NCBI GenBank assembly: GCA_964390365.1
Contig: CAYMHW010000039.1
Location: 1 to 21,377 of the forward strand
DNA length: 21,377 nt
Direction of reading: 5' to 3'
Origin: JALQTD01 sp964390365
Lineage (GTDB): Bacteria > Bacteroidota > Bacteroidia > Flavobacteriales_D > Sanyastnellaceae
The position numbers and the translations under genes are program-made. Within the stretch, counting starts at the first letter, position 1. Each line of letters begins with the position of its first letter. Shown in pieces: positions 14,550-21,377 of this stretch. The notes beneath the pieces were generated by a model. That model saw only the letters and a program-made list of their open reading frames with translations. It was not told where the DNA came from and did not search any database.

Positions 14550-16061
14550 ATGCGCCGAATGCTCTTGACATACGGGATGGTGGCCCTGCAAGTTGCAGCT
14601 TGGGCGCAAGATCAGCCAACGGCATGCGATTGGACGCAATACACGTTCGCCGATGGTTCCATTTCCAGTGAAGGGTGCTTGGTTGATGGGCTGCCGGAAG
14701 GGATTTGGAAAACCTACCATCCGAACGGTCGTTTGGCGAGCGAAGGGGCGAGGGAGGCACATCAATTGACTGGGGTGTGGCGGTTTTATCACGAGGAGGG
14801 TTGGCTGGAGCACGAGGTGGAATACAGCGAAGGTCGTCAAGATGGGGTGGAGCGGACGTATTCCGCTGAAGGCGTGTTGGAGGAGGAGCGCACGTGGGTG
14901 AAGGGGGTTCAGGAAGGGGAGTTGAAGCGCTATCATTCAAATGGCAAGTTGGCGCGATCGGTCCCGTATGAAGCGGGAAGGGAGCAGGGTTTGGGCTGGG
15001 AGTACGATCGGGAGGATGGCCGCCGGGTGGCGCGGCTGGATTACCACAATGGCTATTTGCGGGGGATTGAGCGCATCAATCGCTTCAACGAGGCGGGACG
15101 GAAGACGGGGGTTTGGCTGGTGTGGAATGCGCGCGGAATCCTGATTGAGGAGGGTCCGTGGACGGATGGTCAGCGCAATGGGGTGTTCACGTTTTACGAC
15201 AACAAGGGGGAGTTGGATCGGCTGGAGCGCTACGTGAATGGGGAGTTGCAAGCGGCGGATGAGACGACCCAAATGTTGGACATTCGTCGGACGTACCATG
15301 AGAATGGCCAAATCGCGCGCGTCGGAGGCTACGGTGCAGACGGTCCGGAAGGGGTGTTCCGCGTGTACAGCCCCACCGGTGAGTTGGTGGGCGGTGAAGT
15401 GTATTCGAAGGGAGAGCGGATTGCGGAAGGCATCACCGAGCCCAATGGATTGCGGGCAGGGGAGTGGAAGCTGTATTACGATTCGGGGGAGTTGTTCGGC
15501 GAGGGCGCGTACGTCGACGGGTTGCGCGATGGGCCGTGGCGGTTTTACAACCGCGATGGGAGTTTGGCCCAGGAAGGGGCTTACCGCGAAGGGCGTTATC
15601 ACGGCGATTGGGTTTGGTATTATCCCAATGGTGACATCCACCGCAAGGAGGGCTACCGCCGGGGAAAGGAAGACGGACTGTTTCAGGAATGGAATCGCGA
15701 CGGGGAACTGCTGCTTGAGGGCGACTACATCGATGGTGCGCGACACGGGGTTTGGTTGACGCACGTGAACGACCACCTCGAGGAGGGCAACTACGTTGAC
15801 GGGGAGCGCGACGGGGAATGGGTGCACACGTACGACAACGGCCAGAAGCAATTTCGAGGAGCGTACCTCCTTGGCGATCCCATCGGCAAACATGTGGAGT
15901 GGAATCGCGACGGCACCCGCCGTTGGATGGGCAGCTACGAAGCTGGACTTCCGGACGGCGATTGGATTTACTACGGGGAAAACAACCAAATTGCACAAAC
16001 CCGCACCTACCGCGTGGGCGAACTCATCAAAGTCGATGGGACGAAAGTCAACAACCCATGA
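14550..16061 (+). CDS. Exported MORN/YwqK-type repeat protein
   Basis: A 503-residue protein with a signal peptide (about 1-20, cut after Ala-Trp-Ala-Gln or near it). The rest is built of about 18-20 tandem repeats of roughly 23 residues with the pattern G-x-W-x-x-Y/F-x-x-N/D-G-x-L-x-x-E-G-x-Y-x-x-G. This is the MORN-variant repeat that automatic annotation often labels YwqK-family antitoxin. The repeats form an elongated beta sheet used for protein or membrane contact; there is no catalytic motif. The gene is first in an operon. Its stop overlaps the start of the PAS kinase (ATGA), so the two are likely translationally coupled, which hints at a shared sensory or envelope role. The antitoxin label is not supported, because no toxin gene is present. 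Coding-strand G is strongly in excess of C. Confidence 0.88.
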   Translation: MRRMLLTYGMVALQVAAWAQDQPTACDWTQYTFADGSISSEGCLVDGLPEGIWKTYHPNGRLASEGAREAHQLTGVWRFYHEEGWLEHEVEYSEGRQDGVERTYSAEGVLEEERTWVKGVQEGELKRYHSNGKLARSVPYEAGREQGLGWEYDREDGRRVARLDYHNGYLRGIERINRFNEAGRKTGVWLVWNARGILIEEGPWTDGQRNGVFTFYDNKGELDRLERYVNGELQAADETTQMLDIRRTYHENGQIARVGGYGADGPEGVFRVYSPTGELVGGEVYSKGERIAEGITEPNGLRAGEWKLYYDSGELFGEGAYVDGLRDGPWRFYNRDGSLAQEGAYREGRYHGDWVWYYPNGDIHRKEGYRRGKEDGLFQEWNRDGELLLEGDYIDGARHGVWLTHVNDHLEEGNYVDGERDGEWVHTYDNGQKQFRGAYLLGDPIGKHVEWNRDGTRRWMGSYEAGLPDGDWIYYGENNQIAQTRTYRVGELIKVDGTKVNNP

Positions 16062-18982
16062 ATAACCGAGAACTCGCGCTGTTCAACCGCATGCCGGAGG
16101 CGATGGTCTGGATCGAAGGCGATGTGTTGCGTGCGGTCAATGAACGCGCGAGGTTGATGCTTGGTGAAGAATGCACGCAGTGGGTGGGCCAAAAGTGGAA
16201 CGCCGTTGCAGCAAAGCACTTTCCGCAGCTCTCATCGATTTCAAAGAACCACGTTTCCGCGGCCCCCATTCAAAACATCGTCATTGAGGATTTCCAAGGC
16301 GGCCGATTTCATGCAGAATGGAAGTGGAAAGAGCTGGAAAACAACGCCATCATCGGGCAGTTCCGCGACATCAGCGAGCGCGTATTTTTCGAGCAGGCCA
16401 TTCGCGAGTCGGAGCAGCGCTTCAAGTCCCTGAGCATTCACGCGATGGAAGGCATCGCGCTGTTGAATGACCAAATCATCATCGACAGCAACGAACAGTT
16501 CGCTCGCTTGTTGGGGTTTCGGCGGGTGGATGAAATCCTCGGATCCAACATCCGCGACTTCATTCGCGACCGCGACTGGCGCCGCATTTCAGCCCGCAGC
16601 CAGTACGGCAGCCGCTGTGAAATCGAAGCGACGACCGGGTCCAATCAGCTGATCCACCTCGAGGTGACGATGACCGAGTCGTCCGACGAATACACCGCGG
16701 ACCAGGTGTTGCTCATCTACGACATCACGGAGCGAAAACGCACCGAACTTGATTTGCTCCAAACGAAAGAGCGCTTCCGCCTGCTCGTGGAAAACAACCC
16801 CATCGGCTTGTTTCTGCTGGTCGATGGACGGGTGAAATACGCCAACGCGGCGGCCTTGAATTTGGTTCAGTTTCCGGAAGAACGGCTGTTCGATTTCCCC
16901 TTCGATGAATTCTTCATTCCTGCCGAACGCCAGCGGGTGAGGACGGGTTTGAACCGAACCCGGGAAGGGGTGAAGACGCCTTACACGGAGTTGAAGCTGT
17001 TGCGCGCCGACGGTTCGTCCGCGTTGGTGGGCATGCGGATGACGCTGTCCTTCCACGATCGGAGCCCGGCGGTGCAGGTGACGCTCATGGATTTGTCCAC
17101 GCGAACGGAGCTCTTGCGGGAACAAATGCGCGCCGCCATCGCCGAAGAATCCAATGCCTTGCTCAAGGCGGAAATCGAGCGGCACAAGGAAACGCAACGC
17201 AAGCTGCGTGCGGCGGAGTTGTTGAATCGGTCGATGATCGAAAGCTCGATTGACATGATCATCGCCTTCGACAAGAACAGCCAGATCATCCAATGGAACC
17301 ACGCGGCTTCGGTGGAATTTGGTTGGACCCTGGAGGAGGCGAAAATGCTCGAAGTACGCGCCCTGTTCGCCGACGATGAGGATGCGGAAGCCATTTTTGA
17401 GAGCCTCAATCGCGCCCATTATTTCGCGGGCGAGGTGCAGGGCATCCGAGCTTCGGGTGAGGAGTTCAACGTGCTCATGTCCGTGGCCTCGATGCGCGAC
17501 GATTCCGGGGACATCATCGGTTACGTTGCCGTCGGTCGCGACATCACGGATTTGAAATTGGCCGAGCAGGAATTGCGGGAAAGCGAGGAGCGGTACCGCG
17601 ACATTTTGGAATACGCAACGGACGTGATTTTCCTCGTGAATTCCACGGGCCATTTCGTTTACGCGAATCCGTCGTTTTTCAGGACGTTGGGCTATGATCC
17701 CCGGTCGATTGAAGCGATTCAATTGGACCAAATCATGCCCGAAATCGAGATTCATCCCGGTACGGATTGGATGGAAGCCCTCGAGGGCACGCGGGGCGAA
17801 TGGGTCTTCCGCGCCGCGAACGGCACCTCCCTCCTCATGCTCGGCGGGGCCTCGGTCCGGTACGATCAAGCCGGCGACCGCGAAGGCCTGCGCGGCATCT
17901 TCCTCGACATCACCGACATCCGCCGCCACGAGCGCAGCGCCCGCATCCAGTCCGCGAAGCTCCAGAGCATTTTCAATTCCACGCGGTACTTGCTCATGCT
18001 CACCATGGACCGCACGTACCAAATCACCACCATCAACCGCAACTTCCAGGAGGTCTTCCAGCAGCAGTTCAACGTGAATGTGGAACTGGGAACGGAGTTC
18101 ACGGGGCTGTTCCAAGGTTTGGCCAATCCCGACTACTACCAAGGCCAGCTCAAGCTCCTGCAAAATGCGTTCGCCGGGCGGCCGCAGCAGTTCGAAGTGG
18201 CTTTGAATGCCGTGGACGGCACCATCCGTTGGTTCATCGTGTTCATCAACCCCGTGGCATCGGACAGCGAGCCGGAGGAAGTGAGTTGCATCGCCTACGA
18301 CATTACGGATCGGAAGGAAATCGACCAACAAATCCGCCGCGCCCTCAAGGAGAAGGAAATCCTGCTTCAAGAAGTTCATCACCGGGTGAAGAACAACCTG
18401 CAGGTCATTTCCAGCATGCTCAATCTGCAGCGCCGCTTCGTCACGGATCCCCTGCTGCTCCAGGTGCTCGATGAAAGCACGAACCGCATCGCCACCATGA
18501 GCTACATCCACGAGTCCCTTTACCAAAACACGGATTTCAGTTCCATCAGTTTTTCGGAATACCTGAAGCGCTTGACTTCCAACCTGATGAGCAGTTATGC
18601 ACAACAGACCGCGCAGGTGGAATTGGATGCGAAGCTCCTTGACTTGCACTTGAGTTTGGAGCAGGCAATTCCTTGTGGACTGATTGTCAATGAGTTGGTT
18701 TCGAATTGCATGAAATACGCGTTTCAAGGGTTGAAGCACGGGGTGCTGACGTTGCGCGTGGAGCAGGTCGGGGATTTTGTGGAAATCGAAGTGGCGGACG
18801 ATGGCGTGGGCCTTCCAGAAGATTTTAACTTTGACACGAACGATTCACTGGGGGTCTACTTGATCCAAGCTTTGACGGAACAAATTCAGGCTGAGTTGAT
18901 TGTGCGCAGTTCTTCTTTGGAAGGCGCGGGCAAGATTCCTCGGGGAACTTCGTTTATGATTAAGTTTGTACCCTCCAGTTGA
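16058..18982 (+). CDS. Soluble multi-PAS sensor histidine kinase (HisKA_2 type)
   Basis: A 974-residue protein without membrane segments. Six PAS-like modules can be traced at about residues 1-110 (degenerate), 115-228, 232-350, 385-500, 505-620 and 625-750, several ending in the usual DITERK/DITD motif. A coiled linker follows. The dimerisation/phosphoacceptor motif EVHHRVKNNLQ (His774/His775) is typical of HisKA_2 kinases such as PdtaS. The ATPase part has an N box (NELVSNCMKYAF), a D-box (VADDGVGLP) and a G2-like SLGVYLIQALTEQ. Kinases of this type autophosphorylate on His and pass phosphate to a response regulator; the gene 11 bp downstream encodes one. I chose the ATG at 16058, which overlaps the MORN gene stop. 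The ligand or cofactor of each PAS domain cannot be read. Cytosolic location is inferred from the lack of signal and membrane segments. Confidence 0.92.
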   Translation: MNNRELALFNRMPEAMVWIEGDVLRAVNERARLMLGEECTQWVGQKWNAVAAKHFPQLSSISKNHVSAAPIQNIVIEDFQGGRFHAEWKWKELENNAIIGQFRDISERVFFEQAIRESEQRFKSLSIHAMEGIALLNDQIIIDSNEQFARLLGFRRVDEILGSNIRDFIRDRDWRRISARSQYGSRCEIEATTGSNQLIHLEVTMTESSDEYTADQVLLIYDITERKRTELDLLQTKERFRLLVENNPIGLFLLVDGRVKYANAAALNLVQFPEERLFDFPFDEFFIPAERQRVRTGLNRTREGVKTPYTELKLLRADGSSALVGMRMTLSFHDRSPAVQVTLMDLSTRTELLREQMRAAIAEESNALLKAEIERHKETQRKLRAAELLNRSMIESSIDMIIAFDKNSQIIQWNHAASVEFGWTLEEAKMLEVRALFADDEDAEAIFESLNRAHYFAGEVQGIRASGEEFNVLMSVASMRDDSGDIIGYVAVGRDITDLKLAEQELRESEERYRDILEYATDVIFLVNSTGHFVYANPSFFRTLGYDPRSIEAIQLDQIMPEIEIHPGTDWMEALEGTRGEWVFRAANGTSLLMLGGASVRYDQAGDREGLRGIFLDITDIRRHERSARIQSAKLQSIFNSTRYLLMLTMDRTYQITTINRNFQEVFQQQFNVNVELGTEFTGLFQGLANPDYYQGQLKLLQNAFAGRPQQFEVALNAVDGTIRWFIVFINPVASDSEPEEVSCIAYDITDRKEIDQQIRRALKEKEILLQEVHHRVKNNLQVISSMLNLQRRFVTDPLLLQVLDESTNRIATMSYIHESLYQNTDFSSISFSEYLKRLTSNLMSSYAQQTAQVELDAKLLDLHLSLEQAIPCGLIVNELVSNCMKYAFQGLKHGVLTLRVEQVGDFVEIEVADDGVGLPEDFNFDTNDSLGVYLIQALTEQIQAELIVRSSSLEGAGKIPRGTSFMIKFVPSS

Positions 18983-18993
18983 ATTGAGAAAGC

Positions 18994-19743
18994 ATGCCGA
19001 TTAACATTCTTGTGACCGAGGACGAGGTGATCGTCCGCAAAGACATCGAACGGTGTCTGTCGAATTTGGGATACAACGTGGTGGCCTCTGCTGACAACGG
19101 AGAGGACGCGATTGAATTGGCCCTGAAGCACAAACCGGATTTGGCCCTCATGGACATCATGATCAAAGGGGACATGAACGGCATTGCTGCTGCAGAGGAA
19201 ATCAAGCGCAACATCGACATCCCGGTGGTTTTCCTGACGGCTTACGCCGATGAAAACACGTTGAGCGAAGCGAAGATGGCGGAGCCGCACGGCTACATCC
19301 TCAAGCCATTCAAGGACGTGGACATTCAGACGGCCATTGAGATGGCGCTGCACAAGCACAGCAAGGAGCAGGAGCTCAAGATGGAGTCGGACTTCTTGCG
19401 CAGCATGGCGGAACACAAGGCGGACACGGAAATCATTTTCGTGAAGAACCGCAGCCGCTTGATGCGCGTGAAGAACGAGGATTTGCTCTTCATCGAAGCG
19501 CTGAAGGACTACGTAGTCGTGCACACGCGCACCGAAAGCTACACCATCCACAGCACGATGAAGGAGGTGGAGCGGAAGTTGAATGAGCGCTTGTTCATCC
19601 GCGTTCACCGCAGCTTCATCGTCAACATTGAAGCCATTGAGAGCATCAAATACTCGATGATCAAAATGGAAGACATCGAAAAGGAAATTCCGGTAGGCGG
19701 ATCTTACAAGGACCTGCTTGCATCGCGGATCAACCTCCTCTGA
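18994..19743 (+). CDS. LytTR-family response regulator
   Basis: A 249-residue two-domain regulator. The receiver domain (about 1-122) has the acidic pair Glu9/Asp10, the phosphoacceptor Asp54 (LALMDIMIKGDMNG), the Thr/Ser switch LTAYAD and Lys104 in YILKPF. After a short helical linker, the LytTR DNA-binding domain (about 147-245) has the typical IEALKDYVVVHT and LNERLFIRVHRSFIVN. On phosphorylation such proteins dimerise and bind direct repeats in promoters. The gene lies 11 bp downstream of the multi-PAS kinase, so the two form a cognate pair. It is followed directly by a hairpin terminator, which closes the three-gene operon. All key receiver residues are present, so it should be competent for phosphorylation. 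Its target promoters are unknown. Confidence 0.94.
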   Translation: MPINILVTEDEVIVRKDIERCLSNLGYNVVASADNGEDAIELALKHKPDLALMDIMIKGDMNGIAAAEEIKRNIDIPVVFLTAYADENTLSEAKMAEPHGYILKPFKDVDIQTAIEMALHKHSKEQELKMESDFLRSMAEHKADTEIIFVKNRSRLMRVKNEDLLFIEALKDYVVVHTRTESYTIHSTMKEVERKLNERLFIRVHRSFIVNIEAIESIKYSMIKMEDIEKEIPVGGSYKDLLASRINLL

Positions 19744-19761
19744 AGAAACGCAATCGAACGG

Positions 19762-19795
19762 ACGGCCCGCTCAGGATTCCTGGGTGGGCCGTTTT
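19762..19795 (+). terminator. Rho-independent-like terminator after the LytTR regulator
   Basis: A hairpin with arms 19762-19776 and 19778-19792 (ACGGCCC pairs with GGGCCGT; two mismatches inside the 15-base arms), followed by TTTT at 19792-19795. An outer repeat AACGCAA/TTGCGTT extends the stem. It lies between convergent genes and could act on both strands, although the T tract is better on the plus strand. Confidence 0.75.
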
Positions 19796-19799
19796 GCGT

Positions 19800-20327
19800 T
19801 CAGTCGGGGATGCAGTGGAGTTGGACCAAACCGCTCTCGAACCGCTGCTGCGTCCGCACCACCCACCCTTCCGGCAGTTCCCCACCCGGAAACAATTCGA
19901 CGCCTTCCCCCAATTTCGCGGGCGCAATCGAAAGGATGATCTCGTCGATGAGTCCGGCGTCAAGCAACTGGTGCGCGATGTCCGCACCTCCTTCGCAGTA
20001 AATGCCTTTCCTGCCGGTCAGCGCCTTCATGGCCAGCACCCGTTCTACCGGCGATTCCGTGTGGAACGTGAGGTTTCCTGCTTGCGGACGCGGCGTCCGC
20101 GTGAACACCACGACTTCGCACTCCGTGTGCGGGTAGTCGAACCCCATGTCGAGCACGGATTGGTAGGTTTTGCGCCCCACAACGACCGAGTCGACGCCGC
20201 CGAGGAATGCCGCGTATCCATAGTCTTCCCCTTCCACGTGCATTGGATTCAAAAAGTCCACGCTTCCCGCTTCATCCGCGATGAAGCCGTCTTCGGAGGT
20301 GGCGATGTACAGGGTGACTTTCCGCAT
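19800..20327 (-). CDS. Dihydrofolate reductase / RibD C-terminal-like reductase
   Basis: A 175-residue protein of the RibD_C/DHFR-like superfamily. It starts VTLYIATSEDGFIA, has GRKTYQSVLDMG for NADPH contact, the strand VVVFTRTPR, the Gly-rich EGGADIAHQLL and the end APAKLGEGVELFP. Such stand-alone proteins are usually annotated dihydrofolate reductase family protein. Their substrate is rarely known, and they resemble the reductase half of RibD from riboflavin synthesis rather than classical FolA. The ATG at 20327 gives a full domain with no extension. The gene lies 18 bp downstream of the metallophosphoesterase on the same strand, so the two are probably co-transcribed. There is no evident functional link between them. 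Confidence 0.88.
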   Translation of the reverse strand: MRKVTLYIATSEDGFIADEAGSVDFLNPMHVEGEDYGYAAFLGGVDSVVVGRKTYQSVLDMGFDYPHTECEVVVFTRTPRPQAGNLTFHTESPVERVLAMKALTGRKGIYCEGGADIAHQLLDAGLIDEIILSIAPAKLGEGVELFPGGELPEGWVVRTQQRFESGLVQLHCIPD

Positions 20328-20345
20328 CCGGCGAAGGTAATCCCT

Positions 20346-21191
20346 TCACGCTTGTTGGATGTTCGCCATGAGGGTTTGGAACAGCTCTTCAGGCGAGTGG
20401 TCGATGAGGTCTTTCACCTCAGCCCTCGGCTTCGTCTCGTTCAAATTGTGGGTGTAGAGGTTCCAAGCGCCCGCGTGAAATTCCAAGGCCGTCAGGTTTT
20501 CCACCCAGTCGCCGGAATTGAGGTAGCGGATGGGTCCGTGGTCCGTGGCGATGTCCTTGATGACGGGTTGGTGGATGTGCCCACAAACGACGCTGCGCAC
20601 GCCGTTTTCGCTCGCAATGTCCGCGACGGTTTGCTCGAAGTTGTTGATGAAGGCCACGGCTTGTTTGACGCGGTCTTTGATGCGCTTCGAGAAGGAAATG
20701 CGTTCGAGGTTCAGCCGCAGGCGTACCGCGTTCACCGTGCGGTTGAGCCAAATCAACAGGTCGTAACCGACGGATCCGAGGCGCGTGAGCCATTTGGAAT
20801 GCTGCATCGTCACATCGAACACGTCTCCGTGAAAGAACCACGTCCGCTCCCCGTTCAGCTCGAGGAACAGCTTGTTTTTGATCTGCAGCCCGCCCATGTG
20901 CATGCCGCTGAATTTGCGGAACAATTCATCGTGGTTCCCCGTGATGTAGTGCACGGTGATGCCGCTGGAGGACCACTTCAGCAGGTGGTTGATGACCTTC
21001 AAGTGCGCCGCGGGGAAGTACTTTTTCGAAAACTGCCAAATGTCAATGATGTCCCCATTCAGCACCACTTCCCGCGGCCGAACGGACCGCAAGTAGTCCA
21101 GCAATTCTTCGGCGTGGCAGCCGTACGTTCCGAGGTGCAAATCCGACAACACCAGCAAATCGACCCTCCGAGGTTCCAAGCGTTCGCCCAT
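20346..21191 (-). CDS. Metallophosphoesterase, LpxH-type UDP-2,3-diacylglucosamine diphosphatase
   Basis: A 281-residue calcineurin-like phosphoesterase of the LpxH/COG2908 group. The metal-binding blocks are SDLHLGTYG (Asp17, His19), NGDIID, GNHDE, HGDVFD and GHIHQP, in the standard order. A helical insertion at about 155-190 is typical of the group and caps the active site. LpxH splits UDP-2,3-diacylglucosamine to lipid X and UMP at the inner membrane in lipid A synthesis. Homologues in Bacteroidota are annotated this way, but a genome can carry more than one, so I give no symbol. The ATG at 21191 is preceded by a good promoter at 21209-21238. It is the first gene of a pair with the DHFR-like reductase. 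Confidence 0.88.
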   Translation of the reverse strand: MGERLEPRRVDLLVLSDLHLGTYGCHAEELLDYLRSVRPREVVLNGDIIDIWQFSKKYFPAAHLKVINHLLKWSSSGITVHYITGNHDELFRKFSGMHMGGLQIKNKLFLELNGERTWFFHGDVFDVTMQHSKWLTRLGSVGYDLLIWLNRTVNAVRLRLNLERISFSKRIKDRVKQAVAFINNFEQTVADIASENGVRSVVCGHIHQPVIKDIATDHGPIRYLNSGDWVENLTALEFHAGAWNLYTHNLNETKPRAEVKDLIDHSPEELFQTLMANIQQA

Positions 21192-21208
21192 CGTTGACTG
21201 TTTGCCTG

Positions 21209-21238
21209 CAAGATTAGCCCCCGGATGTGAAGGCCAAA
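21209..21238 (-). promoter_or_regulatory. Bacteroidota-type promoter for the phosphoesterase gene
   Basis: Read on the minus strand: TTTG (21238-21235), an 18-bp spacer, then TAATCTTG (21216-21209), one mismatch from TAnnTTTG. The spacing fits the phylum's -33/-7 consensus. The start codon at 21191 lies 17 bp downstream of the -7 element. This is the most complete promoter in the window. Confidence 0.55.
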
Positions 21239-21277
21239 TGAACGCAGAATCAACCCCTTGCGCCCCCTGCGTTTCGG

Positions 21278-21313
21278 AAAAAAAAAGGCCGAACGCAATC
21301 GTTCGGCCTTTTT
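21278..21313 (-). terminator. Strong terminator downstream of tRNA-Asn
   Basis: A perfect 14-bp stem (21282-21295 with 21300-21313, GGCCGAACG/CGTTCGGCC core) with loop CAAT. On the minus strand it is followed by an uninterrupted run of 9 T (21286-21278, partly paired). It lies 6 bp beyond the 3' end of the tRNA and is the natural terminator for the tRNA transcript. On the plus strand the 5-T run would also allow termination. Confidence 0.85.
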
Positions 21314-21319
21314 CTTGGG

Positions 21320-21377
21320 CTCCCCCTGCTGGACTTGAACCAGCGACCCTCTGATTAACAGTCAGATGCTCTAACCA
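21320..21377 (-). tRNA. tRNA-Asn (GTT), partial
   Basis: Minus strand, 58 nt of the 3' portion; the 5' acceptor strand and part of the D arm lie beyond the window. The anticodon arm TCTGACTGTTAATCAGA gives anticodon GTT (Asn). The T arm is GCTGG-TTCAAGT-CCAGC. The acceptor 3' strand is AGGGGGA with discriminator G, as expected for tRNA-Asn. CCA is not encoded (the next bases read CCC), so it must be added by the CCA-adding enzyme. Confidence 0.93.

Noticed and set aside
14323..14568. A possible small gene of 81 codons in the long intergenic region
   Set aside because: It overlaps the MORN start, has no domain or plausible start context, and its composition follows the skewed non-coding DNA.
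14937..15998. A 353-codon open frame antisense to the MORN gene
   Set aside because: Its openness follows from the repeated codon pattern of the MORN repeats; the translation has no recognisable domain.
14550..16061. Toxin-antitoxin assignment for the YwqK-like protein
   Set aside because: No toxin gene is adjacent, the protein has a signal peptide and MORN repeats, and it is coupled to a two-component system.
16589..18739. A 716-codon open frame antisense to the PAS kinase
   Set aside because: The plus strand encodes clear PAS and kinase motifs over the same region; the antisense product is compositionally a shadow.
1..21377. CRISPR arrays, insertion sequences, integrases or prophage genes
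   Set aside because: I saw no regularly spaced repeats, transposase motifs or terminal inverted repeats; the window reads as core chromosome.

Overview
The window is a high-GC stretch (roughly 55-60% by eye) of a Bacteroidota chromosome, most likely a high-GC member of the Flavobacteriales. The evidence is gene content (DUF4175 membrane protein, type IX-type secreted lamin-tail/PKD protein, HisKA_2 kinase with LytTR regulator, YwqK/MORN-type repeat protein), the lack of Shine-Dalgarno leaders, and promoter elements that resemble the Bacteroidota TTTG / TAnnTTTG pattern. Genus and species cannot be read from the sequence.

Layout. Positions 1-2912 (minus) hold the N-terminal 970 residues of a large secreted multidomain protein that runs off the left edge. 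A 125-bp divergent region with two identical 11-bp palindromes separates it from a tightly packed plus-strand operon (3038-9115): DUF4175 membrane/coiled-coil protein, RsbW-like ATPase, YbeY and MnmG, with 4-base ATGA overlaps at two of the three junctions. Three copies of the perfect palindrome GTTCCACGTGGAAC, the core of the chromosomal partition site parS, lie at the ybeY/mnmG junction, inside mnmG and directly after its stop codon. A second plus-strand pair follows (9325-12035): an ALDH7/antiquitin-type aldehyde dehydrogenase and a TlpA-like thioredoxin lipoprotein. It meets, tail to tail, a minus-strand gene (12037-14043) in which a complete ribose-5-phosphate isomerase B is fused in frame to an M28 metallopeptidase through an internal signal-peptide-like segment.

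Positions 14044-14549 are the longest non-coding stretch. It is G-poor on the plus strand, has several imperfect DnaA-box-like 9-mers, and lies where local GC skew appears to change sign. I treat it as a tentative origin candidate, supported mainly by the parS cluster 5-7 kb away. To its right a three-gene plus-strand operon (14550-19743) encodes an exported MORN-repeat protein, a soluble six-PAS HisKA_2 sensor kinase and a REC-LytTR response regulator, ending in a hairpin terminator. The right end carries a minus-strand pair, a metallophosphoesterase of the LpxH type and a RibD/DHFR-like reductase, with a good Bacteroidota promoter. Last come a strong terminator and a partial tRNA-Asn.

Most of the functions are housekeeping: tRNA modification, rRNA maturation, lipid A synthesis and chromosome segregation. 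The least ordinary items are the parS cluster, the candidate origin, the RpiB-M28 fusion, and the MORN/PAS-kinase/LytTR operon.
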